Positions 11,179-22,464 are shown, counted from the stretch's first letter. The stretch is 64,000 nucleotides of DNA from Brachypodium distachyon (GCF_000005505.3 NC_016132.3:32068914-32132913); one strand, 5' to 3'. Notes: generated by a model from the letters alone, not told the origin. Made by a program: numbers and translations.

Positions 11179-11898
11179 ATGCCTCCAAGACGTACCCCCA
11201 ACAACAACAGATCACACGCCTCCAGCAACAGTGACAATCATGAGGAAGGGAACAACAGTTCAGTTAATGTACAGACTCTGCTGGCAGCTCAGCCTCAGTT
11301 TTTCCAGTTGGTAAACCAGCAGATGACCAGCCACCAGAACAATGACCAGAATAACCAACACCCCAGCCCACCACCACAAGTAGATATGCTTACGAGATTT
11401 CTGAAGTTGCACCCACCTACTTTCACCACCTCCACTGAACCCACGGTAGCAGATGACTGGCTGCGTTCTGTGAACAAGAACTTAGTGACCGTGGGCTGCA
11501 CAGACGCTAAGAAAGTGAGGTTTGCAGCACACTTGTTGGAGGGACCAGCCGCATATTGGTGGGAGAACTACCTGATCACCAACCCGATTGAAGGTGTCAC
11601 TTGGGAGATGTTCCAAGATGCTTTCTGCACCGCCCATATCTCCGCGGGAGTGCTAAGCCTGAGGAAGAAAGAATTCCACAAACTGAAACAAGGAACCCGC
11701 TCTGTAATAGAATATATTGAGGAATTCAACAAGCTGTCTCGCTATGCACCTGATGAAGTCAATACCGATGCCAAGCACCGTGAGAGGTTTTTGGATGGAC
11801 TGAACGACGAGCTTTCCATTCAGCTGTTAGTTTCTTACACCCCCACCTATCAGTCCCTAGTAGACAAGGCCTTTATCTTGGAAGACAAGATAAACTAG
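11179..11898 (+). pseudogene. gag (capsid part), Tekay-type element
   Basis: The ATG at 11179 begins MPPRRTPNNN, a typical Tekay gag start, so the upstream ATG at 10993 is not preferred. Residues 1-80 are Asn/Gln/His-rich. About residues 85-225 match the Retrotrans_gag capsid fold (LKLHPPTF, AAYWWEN, WEMFQDAF, LKQGTRSVIEYIEEFNKL). Gag forms the virus-like particle around element RNA. The frame meets TAG at 11896-11898 (context NNTAG ATTGAG) but stays open in the same frame into the His/Gly-rich linker and the zinc knuckle at about 12190, so the stop is a lesion within a once continuous gag-pol frame, probably a Gln codon changed by C to T. Confidence 0.85.
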
Positions 11899-13113
11899 AT
11901 TGAGGGCCGCAAGAGGAGACATCGCCATGGAAGCTTTAACACTAGACCACACCAGAAGCCGCGTACCTCTCATGAGGGTAGTGGTAGTTCATCAAGGATC
12001 AGACATGGAAGCCACCACCATGTCCATGGAGGGAATGGCCACCATGAGCACTATCAGGGGAATGGACACCGACACCAGCACGAAGGCAATGACCATGGCA
12101 AAGGGAACATCATTGGTCAGTACAGAGGAAACATCAAAGAGAAGAATCAGAATGACGACTTCACCCAGTTTGACCTGAGTCAAGTGGAATGTTTCAAGTG
12201 CCACAAGATGGGGCACTACTCGAATGATTGCCCGGAGAGATTCGAAGGAAATGGAGTCAAGCCCACCCCGTTCCTGGAAGGTCATGTGAACCAGGTCAGT
12301 GTGGAAGAAATCACAGAGCCGGGCATTGTGATTGGAACGTTCCGCGTGAATTCTTTCCAAGCACTCGTACTCTTTGACACGGGTGCCTCACATTCGTTCA
12401 TATCAAGGCTATTTGTGAATGAGAACAAGATACCTACAGACACCCTAAGAAACCCTTTGAGAGTGAGCTCACCTGGAGGACAAATGGTAGCGACTCAAGG
12501 ATGCCGCCAGCTACCCCTAGAGATTGGAAAACACATTTTTCCCTCCGATCTTGTTGTGTTAGATTCCCGAGGACTAGACATAATTCTGGGAATGGACTGG
12601 ATGACCTTATACGAAGGACTGGTAGACTGTGCTAAGAGAACAATTACACTCACAATCCCTGAGAAGAAACGAATCCGCTTCAAGTCTATTATGAAACTTA
12701 AGAGACCTAAGGTTAATTCTCTTAAGGAGGTTAGCATGGACGATGTACCAATAGTGAAGGAATACCCGGACGTATTTCCAGAGGAATTACCAGACATGCC
12801 ACCGGACCGTGACGTCAGGTTTCTCATTGAGTTAATGCTAGGAAGTGGACCCATAGTCAAGAGACCATATAAGATGGCTGTAGATGAGTTGAAAGAATTG
12901 AAGAAGCAGCTAGCTGATCAGTTAGCGAAAGGTTTCATCCGCCCCAGCTCATCACCATGGGGAGCACCTGTCCTGTTTGTAGAAAAGAAGGACAAGAGCC
13001 AACGGATGTGCATCGACTATCGTTCACTAAACGAGGTGACGATAAAGAATAAGTATCCCTTGCCCATAATCAATGATCTTTTTGATCAGCTAAAGGGAGC
13101 TCAAGTGTTCTAA
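11899..13113 (+). pseudogene. gag nucleocapsid, protease and start of RT, Tekay-type element
   Basis: Continues the frame of gag. A His/Gly-rich linker leads to a CCHC zinc knuckle ([14 protein letters not shown], about 12190-12231), which binds RNA. The aspartic protease follows with the catalytic LFDTGAS (DTG at 12376-12384) and a downstream ILGMDWM. RT begins near 12830, with [19 protein letters not shown] and MCIDYRSLN (about 13006) of fingers and palm. The frame stops at TAA 13111-13113, in the place where related RTs read Ser just before KIDLRSGY; the RT continues in the same frame beyond. The protease cuts the polyprotein; RT copies the element RNA to DNA. Confidence 0.85.
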
Positions 13114-14484
13114 AAAATTGATCTGCGATCAGGGTATTTTCAGTTGAAGATCCGAGAGATGGATATACCCAAGACGGCATTCACCACTAGGTATGGATTG
13201 TATGAGTACACCGTAATGCCTTTTGGTTTGACCAATGCGCCTGCATACTTCATGAACATGATGAACAAGGTATTCATGCAATTCTTGGACAACTTTGTCG
13301 TGGTATTCATCGATGACATCTTGATTTACTCCAAGAGCAAAGAAGAGCATGAGCAGCACCTGCGCATGATATTGGAGAAGCTGAGAGCGCACAAGCTGTA
13401 CTCCAAATTCAGCAAGTGTGAATTTTGGTTATCAGAAGTCAGCTTTCTAGGACACATAGTGTCAGGAGCCAGAGTAGCTGTTGACCCAGCTAATGTTGCA
13501 GCAGTTACAGAATGGGAGGCACTGAAGAATGTCGGAGAAGTTCGCAGTTTTCTTGGACTTGCTGGTTACTACCGGAGGTTCATCGAAAACTTCTCCAAGA
13601 TAGCTAAACCCATGACGGAACTTTTAAAGAAGGAAAAGAAGTTTACCTGGAACGAGAACTGTGAAGAAAGTTTCCAGGAATTGAAGAAAAGACTAGTGTC
13701 TGCACCCATTCTTGTTTTGCCTGACCTGCAGGAGGATTTTCAAGTATACTGTGATGCCTCACGTCAAGGATTGGGAGGAGTCTTAATGCAGAATGGAAGA
13801 GTTGTAGCTTACGCTTCGCGGCAACTAAAGAGCCACGAAGGCAACTACCCCACTCATGATCTAAAATTGGCTTCGGTAGTGGACGCCTTAAAAACTTGGA
13901 GACACTACCTGATGGGAAAGCATCGTGAGTTGTTTACAGATCATAAGAGCCTGAAGTATATATTCACTCAGAAGGAGTTGAACCTGAGGCAGAGAAGATG
14001 GTTGGAACTGATAAAAGATTATGACCTGAATTTACAATATCATCCAGGCAAGGCTAACGTAGTAGCCGATGCATTGAGCCGCAAGGGCTATGTGAATGGA
14101 CTAACAGCTGGAGAATTACCACCAAAGCTATGCGAACAGTTCAAGGACCTCAGCCTGGAAATAGTGCCGGAAGGTTATTTAGCCACTTTGGAAGTACAAC
14201 CCACGTTGCTGGATAAGATTAGAGAAGCACAGATGGGTGATTCGGAAATAAAGGAAATAAGAGGGAATATGGTTATTGGAAAGGCCAAAGATTTCCGAGA
14301 AGACGATCAGGGAACCATATGGTTCGGAAAACGCATATGTGTACCGCAGGAACCAAAAATCAGGAAGTTGATTCTGCAAGAAGCCCATGACTCACCGTAC
14401 TCAATCCACCCTGGAAACACTAAGATGTACATGGACCTCAAGGAAACATTTTGGTGGTCCGGATTAAAGCGAGACACCGCATAG
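13114..14484 (+). pseudogene. RT, RNase H and N-terminal integrase, Tekay-type element
   Basis: Same frame as the preceding part. RT palm motifs: [10 protein letters not shown] (about 13117), MPFGLTNAP (13216), and catalytic FIDD (13306-13317). The thumb and connection include FLGHIVS and [12 protein letters not shown]. RNase H covers about 13740-14080 ([22 protein letters not shown]; a C-terminal DALSRK). Integrase zinc-binding starts near 14380 with [10 protein letters not shown] supplying the two His. The frame ends at TAG 14482-14484, between the two His and the two Cys of the HHCC motif. RNase H removes the RNA template; integrase inserts the cDNA. Confidence 0.85.
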
Positions 14485-15399
14485 TTCATCGCCTTGTGCG
14501 ATGTGTGCAGCAGAGTAAAAGCCGAACACCAGAAACTAGCAGGATTGCTAAGACCGCTGCCAATACCGGACTGGAAATGGGATAAAGTTGGCATGGACTT
14601 TATCACCGGGTTACCAAGGACCAGATCTAGATATGATTCCATTTGGGTAGTGGTTGACCATTTAACCAAGGTTGCCCACTTCATACCGGTGAAGACCACA
14701 TACACCAGTGCACAGTTAGCGAAACGCTACATTTCCAGAATCGTGTGTTTACACGGAGTACCCAAGGAAATAGTTTCAGACAGAGGTACCCAATTCACCT
14801 CAAGATTTTGGGGACAACTGCATGAGTCTCTAGGAACGAGACTAGAGTTCAGCACAGCTTTTCATCCGCAGACGGATGGACAGACCGAGCGTGTAAATCA
14901 GATCCTTGAGGATATGTTGAGAGCCTGCGCTCTAGATTATGGATCCAGTTGGGATGACAACCTGCCGTATGCGGAATTCTCATACAACAACAGCTTCCAA
15001 GCCAGCATAGGAATGTCACCGTTTGAGGCTTTGTATGGAAGGAAGTGCAGAACACCATTGTTATGGGATGGTGTAGGAGACCGTAGCCTATTCGGCCCAG
15101 ATATGATAAAGGATGCCGAGGAAAAGGTTAGGCTCATCCGAGACCGGCTGAAGGTAGCTCAGTCAAGGCAGAAAAGCTACGCAGATTCTAAACGTAGGGA
15201 AGTCACCTACGAGGCTGAAGATAGAGTGTATCTCAGAGTTTCACCGATACGCGGGGTAAAGAGATTTGGTATAAAAGGAAAGCTAGCACCCCGTTTCATT
15301 GGACCTTTCAAGATATTGTCGCGACAAGGAGAGGTAGCCTACAAGTTGGATTTACCGGAAGCACAGTCCAATGTCCACAATGTCTTCCATGTATCGTAA
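14485..15399 (+). pseudogene. Integrase core, Tekay-type element
   Basis: Same frame. Begins with the CDVC half of the HHCC zinc motif (about 14500). The catalytic triad of the DDE core is present: GMDFITGL (14593), VSDRGTQF (14780) and the Glu in QTDGQTERVN (about 14886). The C-terminal region contains GPFKIL and VAYKLDLP, followed by VHNVFHVS. TAA at 15397-15399 interrupts it where relatives have Gln (HVSQLKK). All catalytic residues are retained, so loss of function is due only to stops. Confidence 0.85.
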
Positions 15400-15680
15400 C
15401 TAAAGAAGTGTCACCCCGAGATGGCCGACACACCACTAAGGGATACAATACCCTTGAGGAAGTGCAATTGTAGAGTGACCTCACCTATGAGGAGAAACTG
15501 ATCAAGATCTTGGATACAGCTGAGAGACAAACCCGATCCAAGACCATCAGGTTTTGCAAAGTTCAATGGGGCCATCATACTGAAGAAGAAGCCACTTGGG
15601 AACGCGAAGATGATCTTCGAGAAGACCACCCACACCTCTTTGCTAGCCACACCGAATCTCGAGGACGAGATTCATCTTAA
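15400..15680 (+). pseudogene. C-terminal chromodomain of integrase, Tekay-type element
   Basis: After LKKCHPEMADTPL the frame slips by one base near 15450. In the shifted frame a chromodomain is readable (VQWGHHTEEEATWE, about 15555-15600, with the aromatic W and acidic EE positions) ending at TAA 15678-15680. One further in-frame stop (TAG about 15469) lies before it. Chromodomains of chromoviral integrases are thought to steer insertion toward heterochromatin marks, consistent with insertion into other repeats here. Confidence 0.75.
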
Positions 15681-15692
15681 GGGGGTTAGGTT
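15679..15692 (+). promoter_or_regulatory. Polypurine tract
   Basis: AAGGGGGTTAGG immediately before the 3' LTR; primer site for plus-strand DNA synthesis. Confidence 0.75.
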
Positions 15693-18261
15693 TGTAACAT
15701 TCCAAAAATTTCAAACTTTTACATATGCATTGCATCCATAAGCATCATGCCACAATTGCATGTTTGAATTCAAATTTGAATCTCAAAAAGGGTTTAAAAG
15801 TTTTATTTCAACTTGAACCTTAGGGTTTACACCCATTTGAACTTTGGATCTTCAAACCAATAGGTTTTATGTATAAAAGGGGTTTAATGCATATATAAGC
15901 TATCACATAATTTTTGGATAATTATTTGGAGTTGAAAAAGTATTTTATTTAAATAGCTATATAGCCCTAAAGGCATTTATAGGGCAAATGAATTTTTATA
16001 TATTTTATTTGGAAGAGAAGATACTTCCAAAAGTTGTATCATGGTAGAACATGATTTTACAAATTTTCTGAAATTTATTTGGACCAATTTGGAGTTCAAA
16101 CTCAAAAGATATCAAAGAAATGAGAAAAGCAGAAAAAGAAAAGGCTAAAAGAAAAAAAAGGGAGAAACGGACCGGCCTGGCCACTTTGGGCCGAACCGGC
16201 CCAATCCCTCGCGCGTGCCGCAGCCCAGCCGCTCGCTCGCCCGCGCCGCGCGCGCACCCGCTGACAGGTGGGGCCCACCTGCAGGGGCTTCGTCCTCGCG
16301 GGGGAAACCTCCCGCAATCCCCTCGCCGCCTGCCATGGACGCCGCCGCGCGCAATCTCTGCCGCCCCGTCTGTTCCGACCTTCCCGAAGCTCTGAGCCCG
16401 CGTCCCTATAAAGCTCTCTCCCTCCTCTTCTCTTTTCCCCTTCTTGCCCCCGCTCGCTCGCCGCCAGGCCGCCCCAATTTCTCGCCGGAGTCCGACCGCG
16501 CCGCCGCCTTTTTGTCTCTCGCCGACGAACTCCAGTGAGCCTTCCTCGAAGCCGTCCCTCTCTCTCTTCTTCTCTCTTTAAATCTGTTTGGCCAAATTTA
16601 GTGATCCACACCTTTTTGGAATCCTTAGGTTATGTTGAATATTTGAATCACATTCAAATTACAGAATAGGGGTTTATGCCATTTAAATCATAACTAATTA
16701 TTTATAAGTCCTTTTTGAATGAAACCAGTGCCCAAAATTTTGTTTTATTGTCCTCTGTCCAATGGGACAGAGAAATAAATATTTGGAATTAAATTGCTTT
16801 GCAGATGCAAATAAAATCTCATTTTAGGGTTTGAACCCTAGCTTTTGCTTTTTGTTTAAAACCCTAATTGCATGTGCTTAATTCTCAAGGCTTTGGATCA
16901 GTAGATCACCCAATTAAAATAAACCCACTCATGTCACATGTTTTGCATTGCATCATGGCATACATGTTCTTTTGTTTGTATGGTGTGTTTATGTATGCAT
17001 TGTTTGTATTGTTTAGTTTTCTCGGAGAGCGAACTTTGATATTGCGAAGAGTGTTTGAATACCAACTACTATCAAGGCAAGTTCACTTTGACCATCATCC
17101 TATTATTTTATTATGCACTAGATTTTGTTAGTTGCATTGTTAGGATTATTACTGTATCTATGCTAGTTATGATCTGTCCTAGTAGTATAGAATACCATTT
17201 GTCATGACCTTACCACCAATTGCCATCGTAGTAGTAAGATGCTATGCTATGAGAATATACGAGGGTGGTATTATTACAATGTGATACTATTGAATTACGA
17301 TATGATTTTCCTAGTGTATGGCAAAACAAGTAATTCAATGAACCGTCCTGGGTGGGCTGCTTTGAGTTTTCGGATGTCGTGACGTTAGGTCCATTTCTAT
17401 GGGGCCCGCTGAGTCGTCTCTCCGTGTGATTCGGGAGCGTCCATGGTCGTCTCCCCGTGCGATTCGGGGAGCGCCTGCGTCACAATGTGGGATGCCACCT
17501 CCTGTAGTTGATGCCGTTGCTACTCTACACATCGATTTCTTGTGGGTAACGTGTACCACCTCTCGAGAGTGTCAAACTAAGTACTTAGCCGTGTCCTCGG
17601 TTATGGACAATTATGAGCAACTAGATATTGGGGCTATAAGGAAGGTCTCACTCACTCAAATTTTCTAATAAAATGAATGGTTGAACTGGGTAGGAGCATT
17701 GATGTTCCTACTCAATGTGCCTAGGTTAATAGGAGCATGGGTGTTTCTACCCCGTGTCCAATAGAATTCAAAACTGTTTTGGTTAAAAATGATAGGATTA
17801 AACATTGGCGCTTTTATGCAAATAGCCAAACCCCTCCTAGCCAAATACTGCATGTACTTGATAGGATCTGTTATAACCCTTTGGTGAACTTGCCAATACA
17901 TTCAATGTATTGACCCTCTAGTGGCTGCAACGTTTAAATGTTGCAGGTGAACCAGGTGAAGAGTGAGGTACGATTTGTTATGGTTGCGAGTTTACATTCC
18001 AACATGTTTCGACTGTGGAGTTGTTATGGGACTCCTGTATCTTCTGCCTTCCGCTGCAAGATTTTATTTTCTTTTGAGATAACCCATGAGGTTATGCAAT
18101 ATGTAAGTTACTACTAAATTCTGGATCAATGCGATGTAATATACTTTTGACCTTTGTATCTTGATATTACATCTTGAAACTGTGTGTGCTAGCGGGTCGA
18201 TCCAGGGACTAGCACTGTAAGCACAGAGATCGAACCCTTTGTAAGGGGGAGGATTGCTTCA
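15693..18261 (+). repeat. 3' LTR of Tekay-type element (2569 bp, internally deleted)
   Basis: Starts TGTAACATTCC (one C to T relative to the 5' LTR) and ends TTGCTTCA. It carries TATAAAG at 16407. Compared with the 5' LTR it lacks about 458 bases at the junction near 16577, about 178 bases near 17501 and about 22 bases near 17526, and has about 18 extra bases near 17766. The short frames in 16100-16610 are the GC-rich tract and not genes. Confidence 0.88.
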
Positions 18262-18266
18262 TTCTT
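18262..18266. repeat. TSD TTCTT (right) of Tekay-type element
   Basis: Exact match to 7519-7523. Sequence then continues the interrupted solo LTR (GTGGGAAATG). Confidence 0.85.
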
Positions 18267-18982
18267 GTGGGAAATGTGTACAACCTCTCGAGAGTGTCAA
18301 ACTAAGTCTTAGCCATGTCCCCGGTTACGGACAATTATGAGCCACTAGATATGGAGACTGTAAGGAAGGTCTCACTCATTCCAATTTCTTAAATAAAATG
18401 AATGGTTTGAACAGGGTAGGGGAACTTGATGTATCTACTCAATGTGCTCTAAGTTAATAGGAGCATGGGTGTTTCTACCCCGTGTCCAATAGTGATAAAA
18501 CTATTTAATAAAATGATAGGATGATACAATGATGCTTTTATGCAATTAGCCAAACCCCACCTTGCCAAATACTGCATATACTTGACAGGATCTGTTATAA
18601 CCTTTTTGTGAACTCGCCAATACGTTCAATGTATTGACCCCCTAGTGGCTGCAACGTATTAATGTTGCAGGTAAACAGGGTGAAGAGTGAGGTACGAATT
18701 GGTAGGGTTACGAGTTTACATTCCAACACGTTTCGACTATGGAGTTATTATGGGACTCCTGTATCTTCTGCTTTTCGCTGCAAGATTTTATTTTATCTTG
18801 AGCTAACCCATGAAGTTATGCGATATGTAAGGTACTATTTAATTCTGGATCAATACGGTGTAATATACTTTTGACCTTTGTATCTTGATATTACATCTTG
18901 AAACTGTGTGTGCTAGCGAGTCGATCCAGGGACTAGCACAGTAAGCATAGAGATCGAACCCTGTACGGGGGCGGTCGCTTCA

Positions 18983-18987
18983 TCTTG
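18983..18987. repeat. TSD TCTTG (right) of solo LTR
   Basis: Identical to 5579-5583. Confidence 0.85.
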
Positions 18988-19624
18988 CCTCCACACGCCC
19001 GGGACCACCAGTCGCCGCGTGGAGGCACTGGCCCTGTCTTAGTTTTCTGCATCAAGCCTCGAAGCAATTGCCATATATATGTACAACTTACTTGCAAGAC
19101 GATGACACACATGACCACCCCACGAGCATCACAGTGTGCCTTCGCCTCATCTTTACCCTGCATGTCAGATTTTTGCAGTGCCCAAGGTGCATAGCAAATT
19201 TTTTCGAAATGCACGAAAAACAGTATAAACTGGATAACCTCCTGCCTTCCAGCCCCCGGGTACGGAATAGTCGACCTCAGACCTGGTTGTGAGCATCTTT
19301 ACATTTCCATGGTGCCTCGCTGGCACGTAGCACGTTGCGGACGGGTCCGGCAACTGCTAGGCCTCGTTCTGGGGCATCCCGGCAACGAGCTTGGTTTTCG
19401 GGGTTCCGGCAGCCCCATGCTCACAGCCAAGGATGAGGAGACAATTCTGTGCACCTAAAGCAGGAGACAGAAGCATTAACAAATAGCAAAGCATAACATT
19501 CATTGAAGCAACACTTATCTTTATTCAACTTTGTGCTAGCGGATTACAATCGGGCCTTACCCGGCTACACTAGCTTAAAGAGGCATGCTGCCGCAGCGTC
19601 ACCCGTGGGTAAGGCGCCACCGTT
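18988..19624 (-). other. Noncoding spacer of element C, right part
   Basis: Continuation of the spacer at 4795-5583 after the solo LTR. It begins with a short foldback (18988-18997 against 19016-19025). No credible coding frame. Confidence 0.6.
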
Positions 19625-20643
19625 TCACGGGTAGAACTTGCGTAGGTGCTCAATGTTCCAACTATTGGGCACCGGCAAGCCTTCTTCGGTTTCCAACCGG
19701 ACAGCCCCCGGTCTGGTCACCTGCACTACCCGGAAAAGGCCTTCCGAGATTGGAGTCAACTTGTTCCCGGCCTTCGTTTCTTGTATCCGGCGCAGGACGA
19801 GGTCTCCAACCTCGAGCCCGCAGGGACGGACTCTCCTGTCGTAATAACGACGGAGTCCCTACTGGTAGCTTGCAGCTCGCACAGCAGCCCGACATCGAAT
19901 CTCCTCGATGAAGGTAAGGTCGTCAATCCTCTGCGCGTGTTGGCTCTCGTTGCCGTACGCGCGTAGCCGAGGTGACTGCTCCTCGGATGAGCGACTGAGG
20001 CAAAGTGAATCTTAGTGCCCATGTCCCCGCAGTAAGCTTGGAACACCGCACTAGTGAATTGCCTGCTATTGTCGGTGATGATGCCGTTAGGCACACCAAA
20101 CCGGCACACAATGCCCTTGAAGAACTTGATGGTCGCCTGCGCCGTGACGGCTTGGACAGGCTCCACCTCGATCCACTTCAAGAACTTGTCGATGGCCACG
20201 AGTAGGTACTCGTAGCCGCCAACTGCTCTCGGCAGCTTGCTGACGATGTCCAGCCCCCAGACCGCGAACGGCCACGAGGATGGGATGACTTGCGGAGCTT
20301 GTGCTGGTTGGTTGCTCTTCTTAGCGTGAAACTGGCATGCTTCACAGGTCTGGACTAATTGTTCGGCATCGGCTAGTGCTGTCGGCCAGGAGAAGCCGTG
20401 CCGGAATGCTTTCCTAGCTAGTGCCCTAGAGGCCACATGGTGCGAGCATGTGCCTCGATGTATATCCTCCAACAACGTGCGCCCTTCCTCCTGGGGCACG
20501 CAGAGGAGAATGACAGGACGCCTCTGGTAGAGTTCTCCGTCCACCAGGGCGTACATCTTAGCTTGTCGGGCTACTCGCTCCGCGGCAACATCTTCCTCGG
20601 GAGGGTCCCGTCCCTGAGGTAGCGAATTATATCCGTCCCCCAA
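19625..20643 (-). pseudogene. Integrase of element C
   Basis: The zinc-binding domain carries HRGTCSHH and CEACQFH (about 20330-20460). The catalytic core shows GLDIVSKL (first Asp) and IITDNSRQF (second Asp). The usual segment after VAHPRS with the catalytic Glu is missing: the frame passes near 19985 into unrelated residues, an internal deletion. The C-terminal domain resumes in another frame (LEVGDLVLRRIQ, then NIEHLRKFYP) and ends at TGA 19627-19625. An in-frame TAG lies near 19858. With no catalytic Glu, integration by this protein is not expected. Confidence 0.82.
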
Positions 20644-21908
20644 GGTGGTGGCTCCCGGCTAGTGTATGCCACCAACTTGGCGGCATAGTCCCCTGCAGCT
20701 GCAGGGTCACCCTGAGTTGTCGGAGGGGCTTCCCCGGCAACTGTTTTGGGGTCGACAGAGGGCTTTGATTGCCACTGCACGAACACCCCAGGAGGCACCT
20801 TGCTGCGTTCCGCTGCCCACTTGGACAGTTCATCCGCAACAAAGTTGTCCTTGCGCTTCACGTGCTCAAATCGAAGTCCTTTGAACTTGGACTCCAATTT
20901 TTGCACTTCCTCCATGTACGCTGCCATCTGAGGGCATTCATAGTCCTTATTTACCTGGTTGATCACGAGTTGGGAGTCCCCGCAAACAACCAGGCGCTTG
21001 ATGTCGAGGGCGATTGCCGCGCGTAGGCCGGCAACCAGTCCCTCGTACTTTGCTGTGTTGTTGGTGGAGTTGGTGAAGTCAAGCTGTATTACGAACATGA
21101 GTTGGTCTCTAGCGGGTGACTCGATCACCACTCCGGCACTGGCGCCCTGCAAGCAGAAGGCGCCGTCGAAGTAGATTATCCAGTACCCTTTGTCCAATGT
21201 GCCGGGAAGGCTCGCTTCCGGCTCTTCTTCCTATGCTTGTCGATGTCCACTCCGCGACGAAGTCAGCGAGAGCGGTGCTCTTGATGCTCTTGGTGTTTGC
21301 GAAACGCAGCCCAAACTCTACCAGCTCCATTCTCCACTCGGCCACCCTCCTGGTGGCTTCACGGTTGGTGAGGGCCCTCTCTAGGCAGAACCCCGACACC
21401 ATCGTGATGTTGTGCGTCTGAAAGTAATGGTGCAGCTTCCTTGAAGCGAGCAGGATCCCAAGAAGAAGCTTCTGGACCTGCGGGTACCGTACCCGGGCAT
21501 CGCACAGCACCGTGCTAACGAAGTACACGAGATGCTGCACTAGCCGCTTGCGGGGGGCAGCCTGAGTGGGCTGTCCGTCAGATCCAGGGGCAGAGGGGGT
21601 AGCCGGGGTTCCTTCGGTTCGCCGGGAGCCCCCGGCGCTTCTGTCCCAGACCACGGGACTTGCTCTTCCCTCTCGGCAATGAGCACGGAGCTCACGACCT
21701 GGTCCGTCGCTGCTAGGTACAACAGCAACGGCTCGCCCGGTTTGGGGGCGATGAGGACCGGCGGCGACTTCAGGTACCTCTTCAAGTCCTGGAACGCCAC
21801 TTCCGCCTCGGGAGTCCAATTGATTGGACTCTTCTTTTCATCACCTTGAAGAAAGTCAGGGCTCGCCTGCCCAGCCTTGAGATGAAACGCCCGAGTGCCG
21901 CAACGCAC
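20571..21908 (-). pseudogene. RT connection and RNase H of element C
   Basis: Upstream part (21109-21908, two frames) has the connection domain ([38 protein letters not shown]) and a tether with ALADFVAEW. The RNase H-like domain at 20571-21197 shows YFDGAF, NTAKYEGLVAGL, VCGDSQLV and FVADELSKWA, giving the D-E-D-D acidic set of the second (archaeal-like) RNase H typical of Tat elements. Frameshifts near 21190 and 21550 break the chain. RNase H would degrade the RNA of the cDNA hybrid. Confidence 0.78.
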
Positions 21909-22464
21909 CCGTTGAGGCGCTGGACGTCTCTAACCTTGCATGGTGCCTCCATCTTTTCGATCGCTTCGATCTTCTGTGGGTTGGCTTCGATTCGCTGGTG
22001 AGAGACCAAGAGGCCCAGCAAGTGTCCCGAGTCCACACCGAACGTACAACACGGTTTAGGGACTACACACATGCGCAATTTATTTCTAGCTTTATGGACT
22101 ACAACACGGTTTGCTAACCAAGTGGGGTACAACACTTCCCCGATTGCCCCGGCGTTCTTGAGCTTCTCCACTTCCTGCTGGATGAAGTCCTTGCGTTCTT
22201 GTGCTTGCCGGCGAACCTTCTGTGTGACGGGCCGTGCGTCTGGCCGCACCGCCAGCCGATGCTCGATCACCTCCCTAGGGACTCCGGGAAGATATGACGG
22301 CTCCCAAGCGAACACGTCAGAGTTCTCCCGGAGGAATGCGACGAGGGCGCTTTCCTATTTGTCGCTGAGCCTCGCACCGATGGAGACGGTGCGTGCCTCG
22401 TTGTCGGCATGCAGGGGCACCTTCTTGACCTTGGTGCCCTCCTCCTTCAGCTTCGTGCCCTTGC
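21782..22464 (-). pseudogene. Reverse transcriptase remnant of element C (catalytic core deleted)
   Basis: Begins with the conserved DVFAWEPSYLPG and HRLAVRPDARPV, then KNAGAIGEVLYPTWLANRVVV and KLRMCV of the RT fingers. From there it jumps, near 22030-22070, directly to FGVDSGHLLGLLVSHQRIEA of the thumb. The palm motifs, including the Y-x-DD active site, are absent. A TAG lies just upstream near 22355. This copy therefore cannot make cDNA. Confidence 0.85.
22045..22112. repeat. Short direct repeat at the RT deletion junction
   Basis: TACAACACGGTTT occurs at 22045-22057 and again at 22100-22112, bracketing about 42 bases where the RT core should be. This looks like filler copied from the flank during repair of a break. 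Confidence 0.6.

Larger units (their letters stand above)
7524..18261 (+). mobile_element. Nearly complete Tekay/RIRE3-like chromovirus, Ty3/gypsy
   Basis: A 10.7-kb element with 5' LTR (7524-10737), tRNA-Met-type PBS, gag-protease-RT-RNase H-integrase-chromodomain in the order typical of chromoviruses, a polypurine tract and a 3' LTR (15693-18261). TSD TTCTT is present at 7519-7523 and 18262-18266. It sits inside an older solo LTR of a related family. Long LTRs, the TGTAACATCCC start and a C-terminal chromodomain point to the Tekay (Del) clade, which includes rice RIRE3; this naming is from recalled family features. The polyprotein stays in one frame from 11179 to about 15450 but is broken by stop codons, so the copy is inactive. 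Two LTRs differing at about a dozen sites in their first 410 bases suggest a fairly recent insertion. Confidence 0.9.
5584..18982 (+). mobile_element. Solo LTR of a Tekay-type family, split by a nested element
   Basis: Starts TGTAACATCCC at 5584 and ends CGCTTCA at 18982, with perfect 5-base TSDs TCTTG at 5579-5583 and 18983-18987. The LTR itself is 5584-7523 plus 18267-18982 (about 2.65 kb once the nested element and its TSD are removed). No internal gag-pol of its own lies between the TSDs, so it is a solo LTR, the usual product of recombination between two LTRs. Its start is closer in sequence to solo LTR H (39053-42329, opposite orientation) than to the LTRs of the element nested in it. 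Host sequence on both sides is the spacer of element C. Confidence 0.88.

Noticed and set aside
18267..18982. A second tandem LTR end after the Tekay 3' LTR, suggesting a duplicated LTR
   Set aside because: The TTCTT duplication shows it is the right part of the older solo LTR that was interrupted.
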